A stretch of 64,000 nucleotides of DNA from Glandiceps talaboti. Lineage: Eukaryota > Hemichordata > Enteropneusta > Spengelidae. Both the position numbers and the translations under genes were made by a program. A model generated the notes under the pieces. The model was not told where the DNA came from. It made no database searches and saw nothing but the letters and a program-made list of their open reading frames with translations. The DNA is taken from NCBI RefSeq assembly GCF_964340395.1, contig NC_135549.1:22747342-22811341 (forward strand), given 5' to 3'. Below are positions 52,926-63,472 of the stretch, one piece after another; positions within the stretch are counted from its first letter, which is position 1; each line of letters begins with the position of its first letter.

Positions 52926-54148
52926 GTAGGTCAAATACAGTGCTGTCTTGTGTAAACATATTAATGAACGATAATTTTAGAAATTCTCAAACAACTATAT
53001 AAACCACAAGTTTTCATTTACACATATAGAGATAGTATAAACCATTTGGGATTCATTGCCGTATTTTGAAATTTCAAACCACATGTGTCATGAGTGAATA
53101 GATGTAGGCGAGGGCAAATGTGACATATTATAGATTCACTGCGTGCTGTTCATTGCTCTTTTAGCTGATAACCTTGGTAGAATTATCGACAAAAGTGACC
53201 TTTTTAGATTTGGAAAAATGAAAGCAGACTGTTCGATGGGTTTTCCACATGGTCTCAATAAATGCACACCACCAGTAGTAGAATGTTCAACTTTGGTTGT
53301 TTTACATCATGAATGACATATTTGTTCCCGATATGAAGTGAACCAGAAGCAGAACAGGAAGTAATTAATTTGTCTGGCAGTCAGTGGACTTTGGAGTCAT
53401 CGAGTTGGCAACAGCTTTGAAGGTGGAGACACACATCATACAGTCTGACTTTTGTTAGCCATCAGTAGCCATCAACTACCAGGTTTATTTTTTGATTTCA
53501 TGTATTTCTGATCGTGGTCTGTAGTAAGGCTGTTTTATAGTTTGCAATAATTTGAATAAATTAGGCAGCAAAGCACTTGAAAGTTGGCGGATTTACTTCT
53601 AAATGTGAATCTGCCAAAAACTGAACCATAGCAGAGCAAAGGAAGATAGAGATAAGTATACCAATTGTTTTGATAGTTCAGTCAAGTAGGATTTCATCCA
53701 CAAAATATTTCCCTTTTGAAAAGTCTATCTTTGACTACCACCATTCATTATCGAATACTATAAGACAGTTATTTAATATTTAGTGCAGTCTTTAGCACCA
53801 CCTCACCTGCACTCCTGGTGTTGCAAATTTTGTAAAATGACAAACATAATTAACCCTGCCTCCACTCAAATATTGCGTTCATTTTATAACCTAACTTGTA
53901 GTTCCTGAAGGGGGAGAAGCCAGACTGATGTAATTTGGGTCCCATATTTGTCAAGTATTTATATTATTTTTTTTATTATTTAATCATTTGAAACAAATCA
54001 GTAGCCATATCTTTTGAAAACTTTGTTTATTTGTTATGTGCAATCATTGAAAAGGAGCCGTTTTAATTGTGAAATCTGTGAAAATGTGTACCAGTGAGAC
54101 AGATAAGAGATTTCCACTGGACAAAAGGAGTGAGACATGTGCAAATAA

Positions 54149-54149
<1 letters not shown>

Positions 54150-54219
<70 letters not shown>
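54150..54219 (+). repeat. (CA)n microsatellite
   Basis: About 35 CA units; a further short CA block follows at about 54225-54235. Confidence 0.98.
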
Positions 54220-54221
<2 letters not shown>

Positions 54222-55847
54222 AACACACACACACAGTGCTACCCCATTCATTCAAAGGGTTGTATCTAGAAAATCACCTAGAATAAAACACGTACAAGAA
54301 ATAAAGCAAATGGAAATAACACACATAGCATTGAGGGAAATACACTTAATATTACATACATTATAACAGCTAGCACACTATCTGTACTCGCGTTCGACAC
54401 AAAACATGGAACATCCCATCCCAACAGACATATAAACACACACACACTGAAAATTCATTGCACTGGTCACCACAGCTTTTAGACTCAAAAAAAAACAAAA
54501 AAAACGGTCACATGCTCAGAAAAACTTTGATTGCTTTTGTTGTATTTACTCCTGTGTGCTTGATTTGTATTATATTGAACTTGTAATTTCTTGGGTGTTT
54601 TTTTTAAAAACTTATTTAAAATAATAGCCTGCTTTTCTGTAGACTCCGAGTAGTGGATGCTAGTAGTTTGTAATATTTAGCCAATAGAGTGAAGACTGGG
54701 CTTAATGCAGTAGTTGGTTTCATTGGCTTCACAATAAAACATGGACATGTATTTTCTGATTATGTACAAAATGCAGGGATGCATGTAAATTTGGTGTATT
54801 GCATTTAAATGTAGTGTCTTATATATATGCACAGTTTTTTCACCTTTTAGTGTAATTGGCTGTTGTTGAATTGATATCCGTAGTATTATGATAATGTTTA
54901 CATATTTAGTGTGGATGTGTGTGTGTGTGTGGGTGTGTGTGGGTGTTATCAATTTACTCTTGTGGATATTGTGTACATTTATTTTTGGTATGATCAAAGT
55001 AATATTTATTGTGATGTGCCTAGAAGTTTTGTTTCTGATTCTTATTAGACAATGCTATCGTTATACTATAGGTGGTGTGAGTAGAAGTTTTACCCCAAAA
55101 TGAGGGTTTGGTAGGCGTCACTCTGTTCACCCCCCATGTTTCTATAATGGTGCCAACCATTATTCTGAAAAAGAATAGGACTAAGCCAAATCATAGACAC
55201 ACCAGGGGGTGATCAGGTTAATCAACTTCACTGTTGCAAATCTTTTTTGGGGACACTGAAAATTGTACCTGTAGGCTTCAAAAAAAAATGTTTTCCATCA
55301 AGTTTTAGATAAAAATTAGTCAATGCAGCAGAAAAATAATAACAAGGTGGCAGTCTGCTTGCATCAGTGAAGTGTTAGGGCATAGGTTGTTGAAAAGGAA
55401 TGAACTAACTTTTAAAAAAATGTGTGATCTCAAAATTAAATTAAATTAAAATTAAATTATTGGTGAATTTTAAGGGAAGGAAATAAAAAAGAGGATTTAG
55501 ATTTAATTCAGATTGCTTGTAATTCCTCCATCTTCATTACAAATTGAGTATATCCCTGCTCTAGAGTTACAGAAATTTTTTGCAGAAAGAAATGTCTTCA
55601 AGAATAGTAAACAGATATAAACTGCTGGTCGGCAAGCAAAAAAGGAGGTATTTGTCCTTTTCAAGCACTGTAATTGTGTAGCAACGAGGAATTTTATGCT
55701 TTGAGGTGACAATCAGAAGGGTAATCATATAATGAATGATTTTTACAGCTGTACAGAACTCATGGAGCTGAAGAATGTGTCAACTTTGTACAAAGTGTTG
55801 TGATAAATAAAATCCTACAAAAAAGTAAAGTTTTCTGTGCATGTGTG

Positions 55848-55970
55848 TTTTTTTACTATAGGCAAAATATCTGTGTGTGTGTGTGTGTGTATTTTTACTA
55901 TAGGCAAAATATGTGTGTGTGTGTGTGTATTTTTACTATAGGCAAAATATCTGTGTGTGTGTGTGTGTGT
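55848..55970 (+). repeat. Tandem repeat of (GT)n blocks, about 45-bp unit
   Basis: Three copies of TTTTTACTATAGGCAAAATATCTGTGTGTGTGTGTGTGTA. Confidence 0.93.
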
Positions 55971-56271
55971 AAACAACTAAAAGCTGAAAACTGTCAACTT
56001 GCCGATTGCCTTGTATTTGTCGGAGACATTAGTTAGGGCAGTGTGTAGATGGAAAATTGAAAAACATCAGAGATGTGTGTTTTTGGTCGAAAAATGTGAT
56101 TTATTGATTTTTTGAAAAAAAATTAAAGGTATGAAATGTTGTGGGATGATCTTTGGGATGGGTAGATGAAGGATTGTTCATGACATGGTGACCCTGACAG
56201 TGACAGAATTTGTTATTGCTGTGTGAAGTGTCATGACAAGTGAAATTATTCTCATAAGTTTATTTGCTACT

Positions 56272-56287
56272 CCCCCCCCCCCCCCCC
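56272..56287 (+). repeat. Poly-C run (16 C)
   Basis: An uninterrupted C run between CaMKI and NDUFB11. Confidence 0.9.
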
Positions 56288-56454
56288 AATAAATTGCACA
56301 GAGGTGATGAAGGGAATATATTTCACCAGTAGTTGACGTCACAGTCCTAAACAAAATGATCGGAGTAAAATTTGATCAAGAAGAACATTTGATTTATATT
56401 CATATACTGCACTTAACAGAATTGCGTTGTCTTTTGTGTGTACGTCAGGGTATA

Positions 56455-56860
56455 TACAAAAGTGGAGATTACCAATGACTGGTAGACACTAGTCCATACA
56501 GAGGGAGTGTAACTGTAGTCCATACACAGAAAGTGTCAGTGTGTATGATTGGTAGATTCTGGTCCACACACATGGAGTGTTACTGGAGTCGATACGCTCC
56601 TGACTAAAAGTGGCCCCAAAGAAAGTCCTCAGATACAGAAAGTGTCAGTGTGTATGATTGGTAGACTCTGGTCCATACAGAGGGAGTGTTACTGTAGTCC
56701 ATACACAGAAAGTGTCTGTGTGTATGATTGGTAGATTCTGGTCCACACACAGGGAGTGTTACTGTAGTCCATACACAGAAAGTGTCAGTGTGTATGATTG
56801 GTAGACTCTGGTCCACACTGAGGGAGGGTTACTGTAGTCCATGCAGTGAAAGTGTCGATG
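56455..56860 (+). repeat. Minisatellite, about 70-bp unit, about five copies
   Basis: The unit is ACTGTAGTCCATACACAGAAAGTGTCAGTGTGTATGATTGGTAGACTCTGGTCCACACACAGGGAGTGTT. The copy at about 56577-56640 carries a non-repeat insertion (GATACGCTCCTGACTAAAAG and more). Confidence 0.93.
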
Positions 56861-57093
56861 TGAATGTTGTTGAGATTTACAGTTTCAGGAATTGATTGGC
56901 ATTATTCAACCAAAATACCCCAAACAAATTCACAAGAAAATGAAAAGCTATTAACTACCGGAATTTCAGACATGGTGTATACACCCCTATACAATACATT
57001 TTAAAGGAATGCCCCATGACTGTAGTTATCATTTTTGACTGCAAATAACTGTAAATGTCCATTTACCACTCCCACTAGTACTACCCCCCATTT

Positions 57094-57173
57094 ATGAATT
57101 CAAAGTAGTACTTGCCACAAAATATTACATCTGACAAGGACAAGAACAAAATATTACATCTGACAAGGAAAAC
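57094..57173 (+). repeat. Direct repeat, 29 bp, two copies
   Basis: ACAAAATATTACATCTGACAAGGA occurs twice in tandem (about 57117-57173), followed by AAACAATTC. Confidence 0.85.
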
Positions 57174-57884
57174 AATTCATAAATACATTAGAAATCATGT
57201 GAAGTTTGAGGCTGGAAGTTTTACCAGTTATCTTAAGTGTTTTGCTTCTGACTTTCGACTCTAGATGGCGCTCTTATAATCTGCTTCAGTTTTATTACTA
57301 GAAAGAGACATCTGTTAATAGCAACATGAAAGAATTCTAGTTTGTTCAGGGCCAGGTACATGTAGGCTGGTTGTGTAGTTACAGGAATCTCAAAGACAAT
57401 ATATAGTATATGTTACCATGTCCAGTGTAAGAACTAACACTAAAATATGTACAAAATGTCATTCTGGATAAACCATTTTTACAGAGTACTTTGCAAATAA
57501 TTTTCCCTCTAATATACTGTGTGATCAGAAGGTACTGTTACTAAGTCAGCTGGTTCTAGTGTTGACTACATTCACTTTTACTTTGTGCATAAACAGAAGC
57601 CAAGTCCAGCACAAGTATGCTCTAAATATTATAAATTGTTGCCGAGTGACATTCACCAAAATTCTTTACACACCAAGTCTTCATCATGTTCAAAGCTTGA
57701 GATTTTGTTTCACTTGTTATATTCAATTATTGACCTTTCACACTCACGCGGATTTCAACAAATATAGTCCAAAGTATTGGATTACTTATAAGGCCAGCGA
57801 GAACACACTGCTATTTCTTTTCAAATCAACAGCAGTGTGGAGCTAGCAAACATGAACGAAAGAATAGAATGTCTACAGATTTTG

Positions 57885-57898
57885 CCACTAGAGGGCGA
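57885..57898 (+). promoter_or_regulatory. CTCF-like motif
   Basis: CCACTAGAGGGCGA matches 13 of 14 positions of the bilaterian CTCF core CCASYAGRKGGCRS as I remember it. It lies about 0.7 kb beyond the 3' end of NDUFB11. Binding is not demonstrated. Confidence 0.4.
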
Positions 57899-58591
57899 CA
57901 ACACCTTTCAAACACCTACATGGCTCATGTCTGCATGTTTGGATGACTTCACATCGCCATTAGACTGTAAGATACGTCGTGATGTTCAGCCCAATCAGGC
58001 TTCTTAACCACTGGCTGATAATGCAGCATGAATGTCTGTATCATACAGACTACATGGCCATTTGAGCAAGAAATCATTCCAATCTTCATCAGACATGTAA
58101 TGTTGGAAATATTCCCGCTACCAGATTGTAATTTACTAGAAAAAAGTCTACATGTATCACACAGTTTAAACAAAATGACATAGACAAACAAAAGTTTTCT
58201 TCAAAGTCAAGTATTTAATTTCATACTTCTAATCAAAAAGCATTATATTTTATACTCATACACCTAGTAATCCTTGATTTTTGTTTTGGAAAACCTGTAG
58301 ACGATTGAAACAAACATAACATTAGTGGTGTCAGCCAAAATCAACACTCTACAAAAAAAACTTGTCAAGCACCATGGAGGAGCTGAACAGTGAAAAAGAA
58401 ACAAACCCAAAACTCCTCTTTACTGAAAGTGAACTTTCCCAAATCTGTATGTGCATACAGCTTACGACAGCTACACATGTAATATGCCTACAAGACCTGG
58501 CTCTTATAATTGTGGTGATTTCTGAAAATGATGGGAAAACAGACAATAAGTTCTATTTCAGCTCAAAAAGATTTACACACATTTACAAAGT

Positions 58592-58745
58592 TTAATATGC
58601 TGTTGGTTCCTCTGCTACCTCATCATTTTCGGGAAGGACAACAGAATCAGGATCAACGTAGTTGGGGTCAATCAATGGCTGACCCAACCTTTCTCTTTCT
58701 GCTAGTACCATTTCAGCTTCTTTATGGGCCCATTCCCTACCAGTT
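58592..58745 (-). CDS. NDUFB11: NDUFB11 exon 4 (C-terminus)
   Basis: On the minus strand, after the acceptor CTGTGCAG, the exon gives (I)TGREWAHKEAEMVLAERER and then GQPLIDPNYVDPDSVVLPEN and a short acidic end before TAA (58594-58592). The pattern EW..(R/K)EAE...REA.G.P......DP....LPE(N/D) is the conserved C-terminus of NDUFB11. The first base completes an isoleucine codon split by the intron. Confidence 0.96.
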
Positions 58746-59156
58746 CTGCACAGAAAGAACAGAATAAAGATAGACTGCGTAAATCAACTGTCCACAACAA
58801 CCATCCTTAAAATCAATGTATCCAAGTCAGATATCTGTGTTGTTGGTTTGTACAAGGTTAACATAACTAAGAAGGATATGACTCCCACAGGAACATCACA
58901 AAATCTGTACATTCATTTGGAAGGATGTACATAAAATGTTGACAATGCCTCGGCCTGTCACTGAGGTATTATTAGTAATTTGTGAATTTACTGTGTTGAA
59001 GGGTAGGAGTTATGTAGGTCTTGTTTTGGACATCAGTGAGTTTAAAGTAATTACATCACACAGCAAAGACTAAAACAAAAACATGATACTGACATCACTT
59101 GCTGTAATTAAAATCAGGGATAATGACAACATAAGATGACATAAAATGGTACTTAC

Positions 59157-59287
59157 ATGTCTGGCATGTAATGTATAAAAAGAGTTCCAAATACAAGTGC
59201 TATAGAGATAGTGGCAAAGAAAACTGTTCCATTTGTCCAGGCATCATTTATTGGATCTGTCTCTGACCAGCCATGTGATACCCAGTT
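59157..59287 (-). CDS. NDUFB11: NDUFB11 exon 3 (membrane segment)
   Basis: The exon encodes NWVSHGWSETDPINDAWTNG followed by TVFFATISIALVFGTLFIHY and MPD. The second stretch is a single hydrophobic transmembrane helix (about residues 98-117). Complex I accessory subunit NDUFB11 is known to cross the inner mitochondrial membrane once with a C-terminal tail on the intermembrane side. The acceptor is TTTGTAG and the donor GTAAGT. Confidence 0.96.
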
Positions 59288-60028
59288 CTACAAATGAAGA
59301 AGATACAGTGATTCATCAGGTAAAATGAAAGATGGCAAATAAACTGCCACTCCAGGAAATAAAGGCATTTTCAAAAAACTAATGGTAAAGTGTATTAAAA
59401 GACACTGTTCACATTAGGATTAAAATCTAGGTGTGAAATATAGTTGTTTGGTAAAAACTAGAATAGAAAACATTGGTTGAGAACAAATGAATTATTCCAC
59501 ATCACGTTTCTTAAGAGAACACTAATGTCTAATGCAATATCAATGGATCAAAATATGTTGTATTAATACATATGGCACTTTGCATTTGTTAAGACAAAGA
59601 CATTTAGGTATTTGTGATCACAAGAGAGTTTTTTCCCATAAACCCTTGCAGGAAATCTTCAAAATGGCTGAATCCATGTCACACTGTTTTCCTAAGGTCT
59701 GGGAACCCCAGTAACAGAAGGTGGAAATCTGGTAAAACTGATGTCATGATACATTAATATACCATAATTTTGTTTGGGAACCCAGGTAAAATGACTGGGT
59801 AGATTGTACAGCCTACTTTACCACCTGTAACCAAAAACACTTTGTCAAGTGCATTAGGGCTTCCTGTCAAGATTTCAACGTTGACTGTTACTGATCTGCC
59901 ATTTCATCACACAAAATAATACTTAAAAGTTGATGGCAATAATCAACAACAGTGTACTACTAAAGGCAGAAATAAAGCTAATGGAACTTTATCTTTAGTT
60001 AAAGTAAGATAAAATAGATTTTACTTAC

Positions 60029-60086
60029 AGGGTCATTTGCATCATGTGTTGGTTCTCGTTCACCTTCCTTTATAATTTCTTCCACC
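60029..60086 (-). CDS. NDUFB11: NDUFB11 exon 2
   Basis: A 58-bp exon encoding (R)VEEIIKEGEREPTHDANDP, between the acceptor GTGTTAG and the donor GTAAGT. It connects the mitochondrial leader region to the NWVSHGW block. The first base completes an arginine codon. Confidence 0.94.
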
Positions 60087-60888
60087 CTAACACATGAAAG
60101 GGATATTTTTTTGGGTTTAAAATGAGAGAAACAAAACATGGACCTTTCAAAATGCAGAGTCAATACTATGACAGAACTGAAGTATTGGACGGTAATTACT
60201 AGTGTTCTCCCCACAAATCATTATAAAATTGTATGAAATGTACTAACAAATCATGTTACTGTTATTATTTTCATGTGAGAACATTGCTCTATTAAAAAAG
60301 GTCTTGGCAGAGCTCTAATTAAATTCAAGTTCAGCAGTACACAGTGAGTTAGACTTAGAGCATGGACGTTAGCACTGGTATTCATTTTCTGTCGTATGAA
60401 ATTAAAACTGTTTTGATGTGACGACTACAGGGTACAACTACTAGGTATATTATTATTATAATGTAACTCATAATAGCTGTTTATCTGTGACGATTTCGTT
60501 GACTAGCATCCTCGATTTGAATCATGGCCACATTCTGTCAAGTCTCAGTTAGAACTTGAGTCGGTAAACCACACACGCATGAGTCTTCCATATTTAGATG
60601 ATTTAGAGGAAAGGAAGAGATCTTCACGTTCACCTGGGGGTCATGACCTTTCCGGGATTCCAATTTCTCAGAAATTCATTAGCGGAAAATCTATTCTACA
60701 TTTAACCTGTGCAATCATTGGAGATATTTGAATCTAATGTATTACACTAACGTCACCTGAAGACAACTCCACAAAGATTTCAGGGTGTAAAAACAATCTG
60801 CTTCAAATACTAGTATATCGCCATGAGAAAAGCCGGGGACAAGTGTACGTGCAAACAGGCCAACCATCGATACGGAGTTCACTCTTAC

Positions 60889-61061
60889 CTTGCTGGGTCT
60901 ACCTCGGTAGCTTTTCCAACAACAAATTCTGATTTTTTAGATTCTGATGTTGAACTCCAAGCAACTTGTTGACAAACTGTCGGCCTCAGAAGGAGAGTAT
61001 TTCTTGAAATGTGGGGCACTAGACTTCGGCTGAGCCGAGCTGCCCTGCACAAGGACGCCAT
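60889..61061 (-). CDS. NDUFB11: NDUFB11 exon 1 (start and mitochondrial leader); complete 171-aa protein
   Basis: The start ATG is at 61061-61059 in the context AAAATGGCG. The N-terminus MASLCRAARLSRSLVPHISR is basic, lacks acidic residues and fits a mitochondrial import signal. The exon continues to VGKATEVDPA and leaves two bases (AG) of an arginine codon at the donor GTAAGA. The four exons (60889-61061, 60029-60086, 59157-59287, 58592-58745) join in frame to 171 aa, somewhat longer than human NDUFB11 (153 aa). The product is a supernumerary subunit of the membrane arm of mitochondrial NADH:ubiquinone oxidoreductase (complex I); in the known family it has a structural and assembly role rather than a catalytic one. 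The gene is divergently arranged with ATRIP. Confidence 0.96.
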
Positions 61062-61668
61062 TTTGAATTTATAGTAATGGAATTGTCTTTGGAAGGGGTC
61101 CTACAGGGAAATTTATTTTGCACAATCTCAGTCTTATGATAATAGCTTATTCTAAAAATGCATAAAATCAATCTAATGCTTTTTATTTCATAACTATGAG
61201 ACTAAATTTATCTTTTACTTTAATGTACCATTGGTATTCATCCAGCTCAAAACAGTCAAATGTCGCCCACATATTATGTCAACCCTCAAGAAAAATGAAA
61301 TATCCCATCATAGCTCTCGTCAGAAACGAGACTGTTCGAGAGTGTTATTTTGGTGGCGCTCGTATATGACTTGGCAGACCACGGTCATTTCTGGTAATGT
61401 TGCATGTTTATAATTGTTTACTTGTGCCATAACTTCAGTGTGTGTGAATATTTTGTCATTCATATATTCAGAGACATCGATGCTGATAAAGAGCACACTC
61501 GATCCACTGAAATACACGAAATGACTGAAAAATGGGACTTCCCAAAAGTGACATCCACACAAATTCACAGTGAGGAATGAAGTTACAATTTTACAAGTTG
61601 AAGTTGCGCATCCCTGCATCATTCAATAACTTTTACAAATATATTTTAGGAAAGCATCTAGTGCAATA
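61062..61668. promoter_or_regulatory. Candidate bidirectional promoter of NDUFB11 and ATRIP
   Basis: The two start codons face away from each other across 607 bp, so the transcription starts probably lie inside. The central part is richer in CpG than most of the window. It contains an inverted arrangement of TCTCG and CGAGA half-sites (CTCTCGTCAGAAACGAGACT followed by GTTCGAGAG, 61314-61340) and GGTGGCGCTCG at about 61351. No TATA box is obvious. A TATTTTAG|G acceptor-like site at about 61649, just before the ATRIP start, suggests an untranslated 5' exon for ATRIP may lie here. A 25-bp block (61239-61263) exactly copies part of ATRIP exon 1. Confidence 0.6.
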
Positions 61669-62559
61669 ATGAATCCATTATTTTCCGGACCAAGCACGAA
61701 ACGTTCAACGTTTTACAACAGTTCGAGCGGAAGAAGTGCATCCAGCTCAAAACAGTCAAATGTAGACTTGGGAATGGGACAGAGTGGACAAATTCGAAGT
61801 AGCAAGGGGTTATCAGAGGCTATGGAGAAGGGTGTCTTACCCGCTCCGAACAAAAAACCCAGAATATCTGAACCAGATCCGTTTGATGAATTCCCTGATG
61901 AAGAATTCACAGCTGGGGATCTTGAGGCCATGGAAATTATGGCATCCCAGGCCATGAGTCAACAAGAAAATGGAACACGCAAAACAAAAACATCAAACAC
62001 TGCCACCACTGGAGATTCGTCATCGACCAGTGCATCTGGATCTGGGTATAACTTTAAACCAGTAAAGAACAAAGTTAGTAGTACTGCTAGTAGCACAGTC
62101 ACAACTGATATGCAAGGTCACAACCAACAACAAAAACAGAGTAACGTAAACTACATATCTCAAGGTAAAATTCAACAACAAACTGTCACTGGAACAGTAA
62201 AACAAACTTCAATGTCAACATCAACAACAGGGAGAAAAGGATCACATAGTACATCAACAACTACAAGTTCAAGATATCCACTTGTACAATCCAATGTCAA
62301 CATTCCAAGTAATTCATTCGATACACATTCCAAGGAAGCCAAAACAGCACAGGAGTCCAAACCTCTTGCCAGCCATCAGAGTGGACAGTTTCAGAAAAAG
62401 TCAGGGGGGACTGCTGGGAGTGTACTTACTCCACCAGTTGGATCACTAGCAAGAGACTCCCCAACTTTGCCTAATTCACAAGAAGGCAGAATATCACCAT
62501 CGTTTATGCAACAAGAACTTGACAGATTAAAAAATGAATGTGCAAAGTATAAGAAAGAG
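61669..62559 (+). CDS. ATRIP: ATRIP first coding exon (N-terminal region)
   Basis: This encodes residues 1-297 of an ATR-interacting protein. In known systems ATRIP is the obligate partner of the checkpoint kinase ATR; its acidic N-terminal motif binds RPA on single-stranded DNA and brings ATR to stalled forks. Residues 70-89 read DPFDEFPDEEFTAGDLEAME, followed by MASQAMSQ, matching the vertebrate DDPFGD.FTADDLEELDTLASQALSQ checkpoint-recruitment motif, including the two SQ sites (Ser68/Ser72 of human ATRIP). A basic KKPRI at 62-66 could be part of a nuclear signal. Residues about 100-275 are low-complexity Ser/Thr/Gln-rich. A coiled coil starts near 280 (MQQELDRLKNECAKYKKE). The exon ends in phase 0 at donor GTAGGT. 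The start is the first ATG in frame after a likely acceptor. Confidence 0.93.
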
Positions 62560-63301
62560 GTAGGTTCATTTAGTATGGTCACAGTATAAATGCCCTCATT
62601 TGATCTAGAATCAAAATACAGTCTCCGTTAGTCTATGGTGCACAAATAACAGTCATACAGTTTGTTAGCTCTGGAAATATATGCTTTGAAGTTTCCAACA
62701 CGTCTTCAACCCACTTCTCTATGGTTCCTCCTATCTAAAAACCTTGAGAGTGCACACAGATTTCATTCACACAGACAGATTTTCAGTAAAAAACCCACCC
62801 ATACCCTTGCTAAATTAATGACTATAAAAAAAATGGAGATGTGTTGGAGTTATCAAAACACATACATGTATATCCAGAGCTGAGTCATGTGTGTGTAGTA
62901 TGATGATCCAGTGGTGTGCCACCAGAGAATGTATTTCACGGTCTGCATATTTATCCATTTTCAACAAATTCAGCATAAGAAAAGTTCTGTATTGTCAAAT
63001 TCAAGAGCTGTACAATGTAGTAGGTATAAATCAACACGAGGTCCTGATTTATTTTAAATTAGGTTTCTCACAAAAGTTGTGGTACAATGTTTGGAAATTA
63101 ATATTCACTATAGTAAGTTTTACCACATTACCTTCTGGGGTTCTTTGTCTTTATCACTAAAAAAGTGACCAAGTATCTATTATTAGTATTAGCTGCATCA
63201 TGATGTACAATGTACAATCATGTATATGTACATTGAATTTGAGGTGTTATGATGTACAGGTAAGTTCAAACTGTTCATGCTTTTGTCTTCCTTTATTTTA
63301 G
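62560..63301 (+). other. ATRIP intron 1
   Basis: 742 bp from GTAGGT to CCTTTATTTTAG. Nothing recognisable inside; the ORFs here have no motif. Confidence 0.85.
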
Positions 63302-63472
63302 TTATCATCTCTTCACGAGGAACGATACAAAAAAGATGGAGAAATCAGAATGCTTAGAGAAAACCTACACAAGACTAGCACTGACCTCAACAAAGCACAA
63401 ATGGACAAGATTAACCTGACTGAAGAACAGAAGAGGGAGAAATCTAAGAAAGAGAAAGAGCTTTGGACAGAG
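63302..63472 (+). CDS. ATRIP: ATRIP second coding exon (coiled coil)
   Basis: 57 codons in phase 0, starting LSSLHEERYKKDGEIRMLRE and then NLHKTSTDLNKAQ, ending in a charged EKSKKEKELWTE stretch. The block KxGEIxxLRxxLHxT matches the vertebrate ATRIP coiled coil (NGEIKILRDSLHQT), which mediates ATRIP oligomerisation and ATR stability. The donor is GTACAG at 63473. The remaining C-terminal two-thirds of the protein lies beyond the window. Confidence 0.93.

Larger units (their letters stand above)
51640..58591. other. Region between CaMKI and NDUFB11 coding sequences
   Basis: It holds several tandem repeats (52560-52925, 54150-54219, 55848-55970, 56455-56860, 57094-57173) and possible CTCF-like sites. 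No conserved protein exon is recognised. It may include further CaMKI 3' exons or UTR that sequence alone cannot establish. Confidence 0.7.

Noticed and set aside
54034-54269. Cys-Val and Thr-His repeat ORFs
   Set aside because: Translations of the CA microsatellite.
56549-56816. Repeat-bearing ORFs with SVCMIG or NHTHRHF motifs
   Set aside because: They lie within the 70-bp minisatellite and have no other support.
61713-61955. Minus-strand ORFs opposite ATRIP exon 1 (also 62020-62205, 62172-62360 and 62391-62582)
   Set aside because: They are antisense shadows of a conserved plus-strand coding exon.
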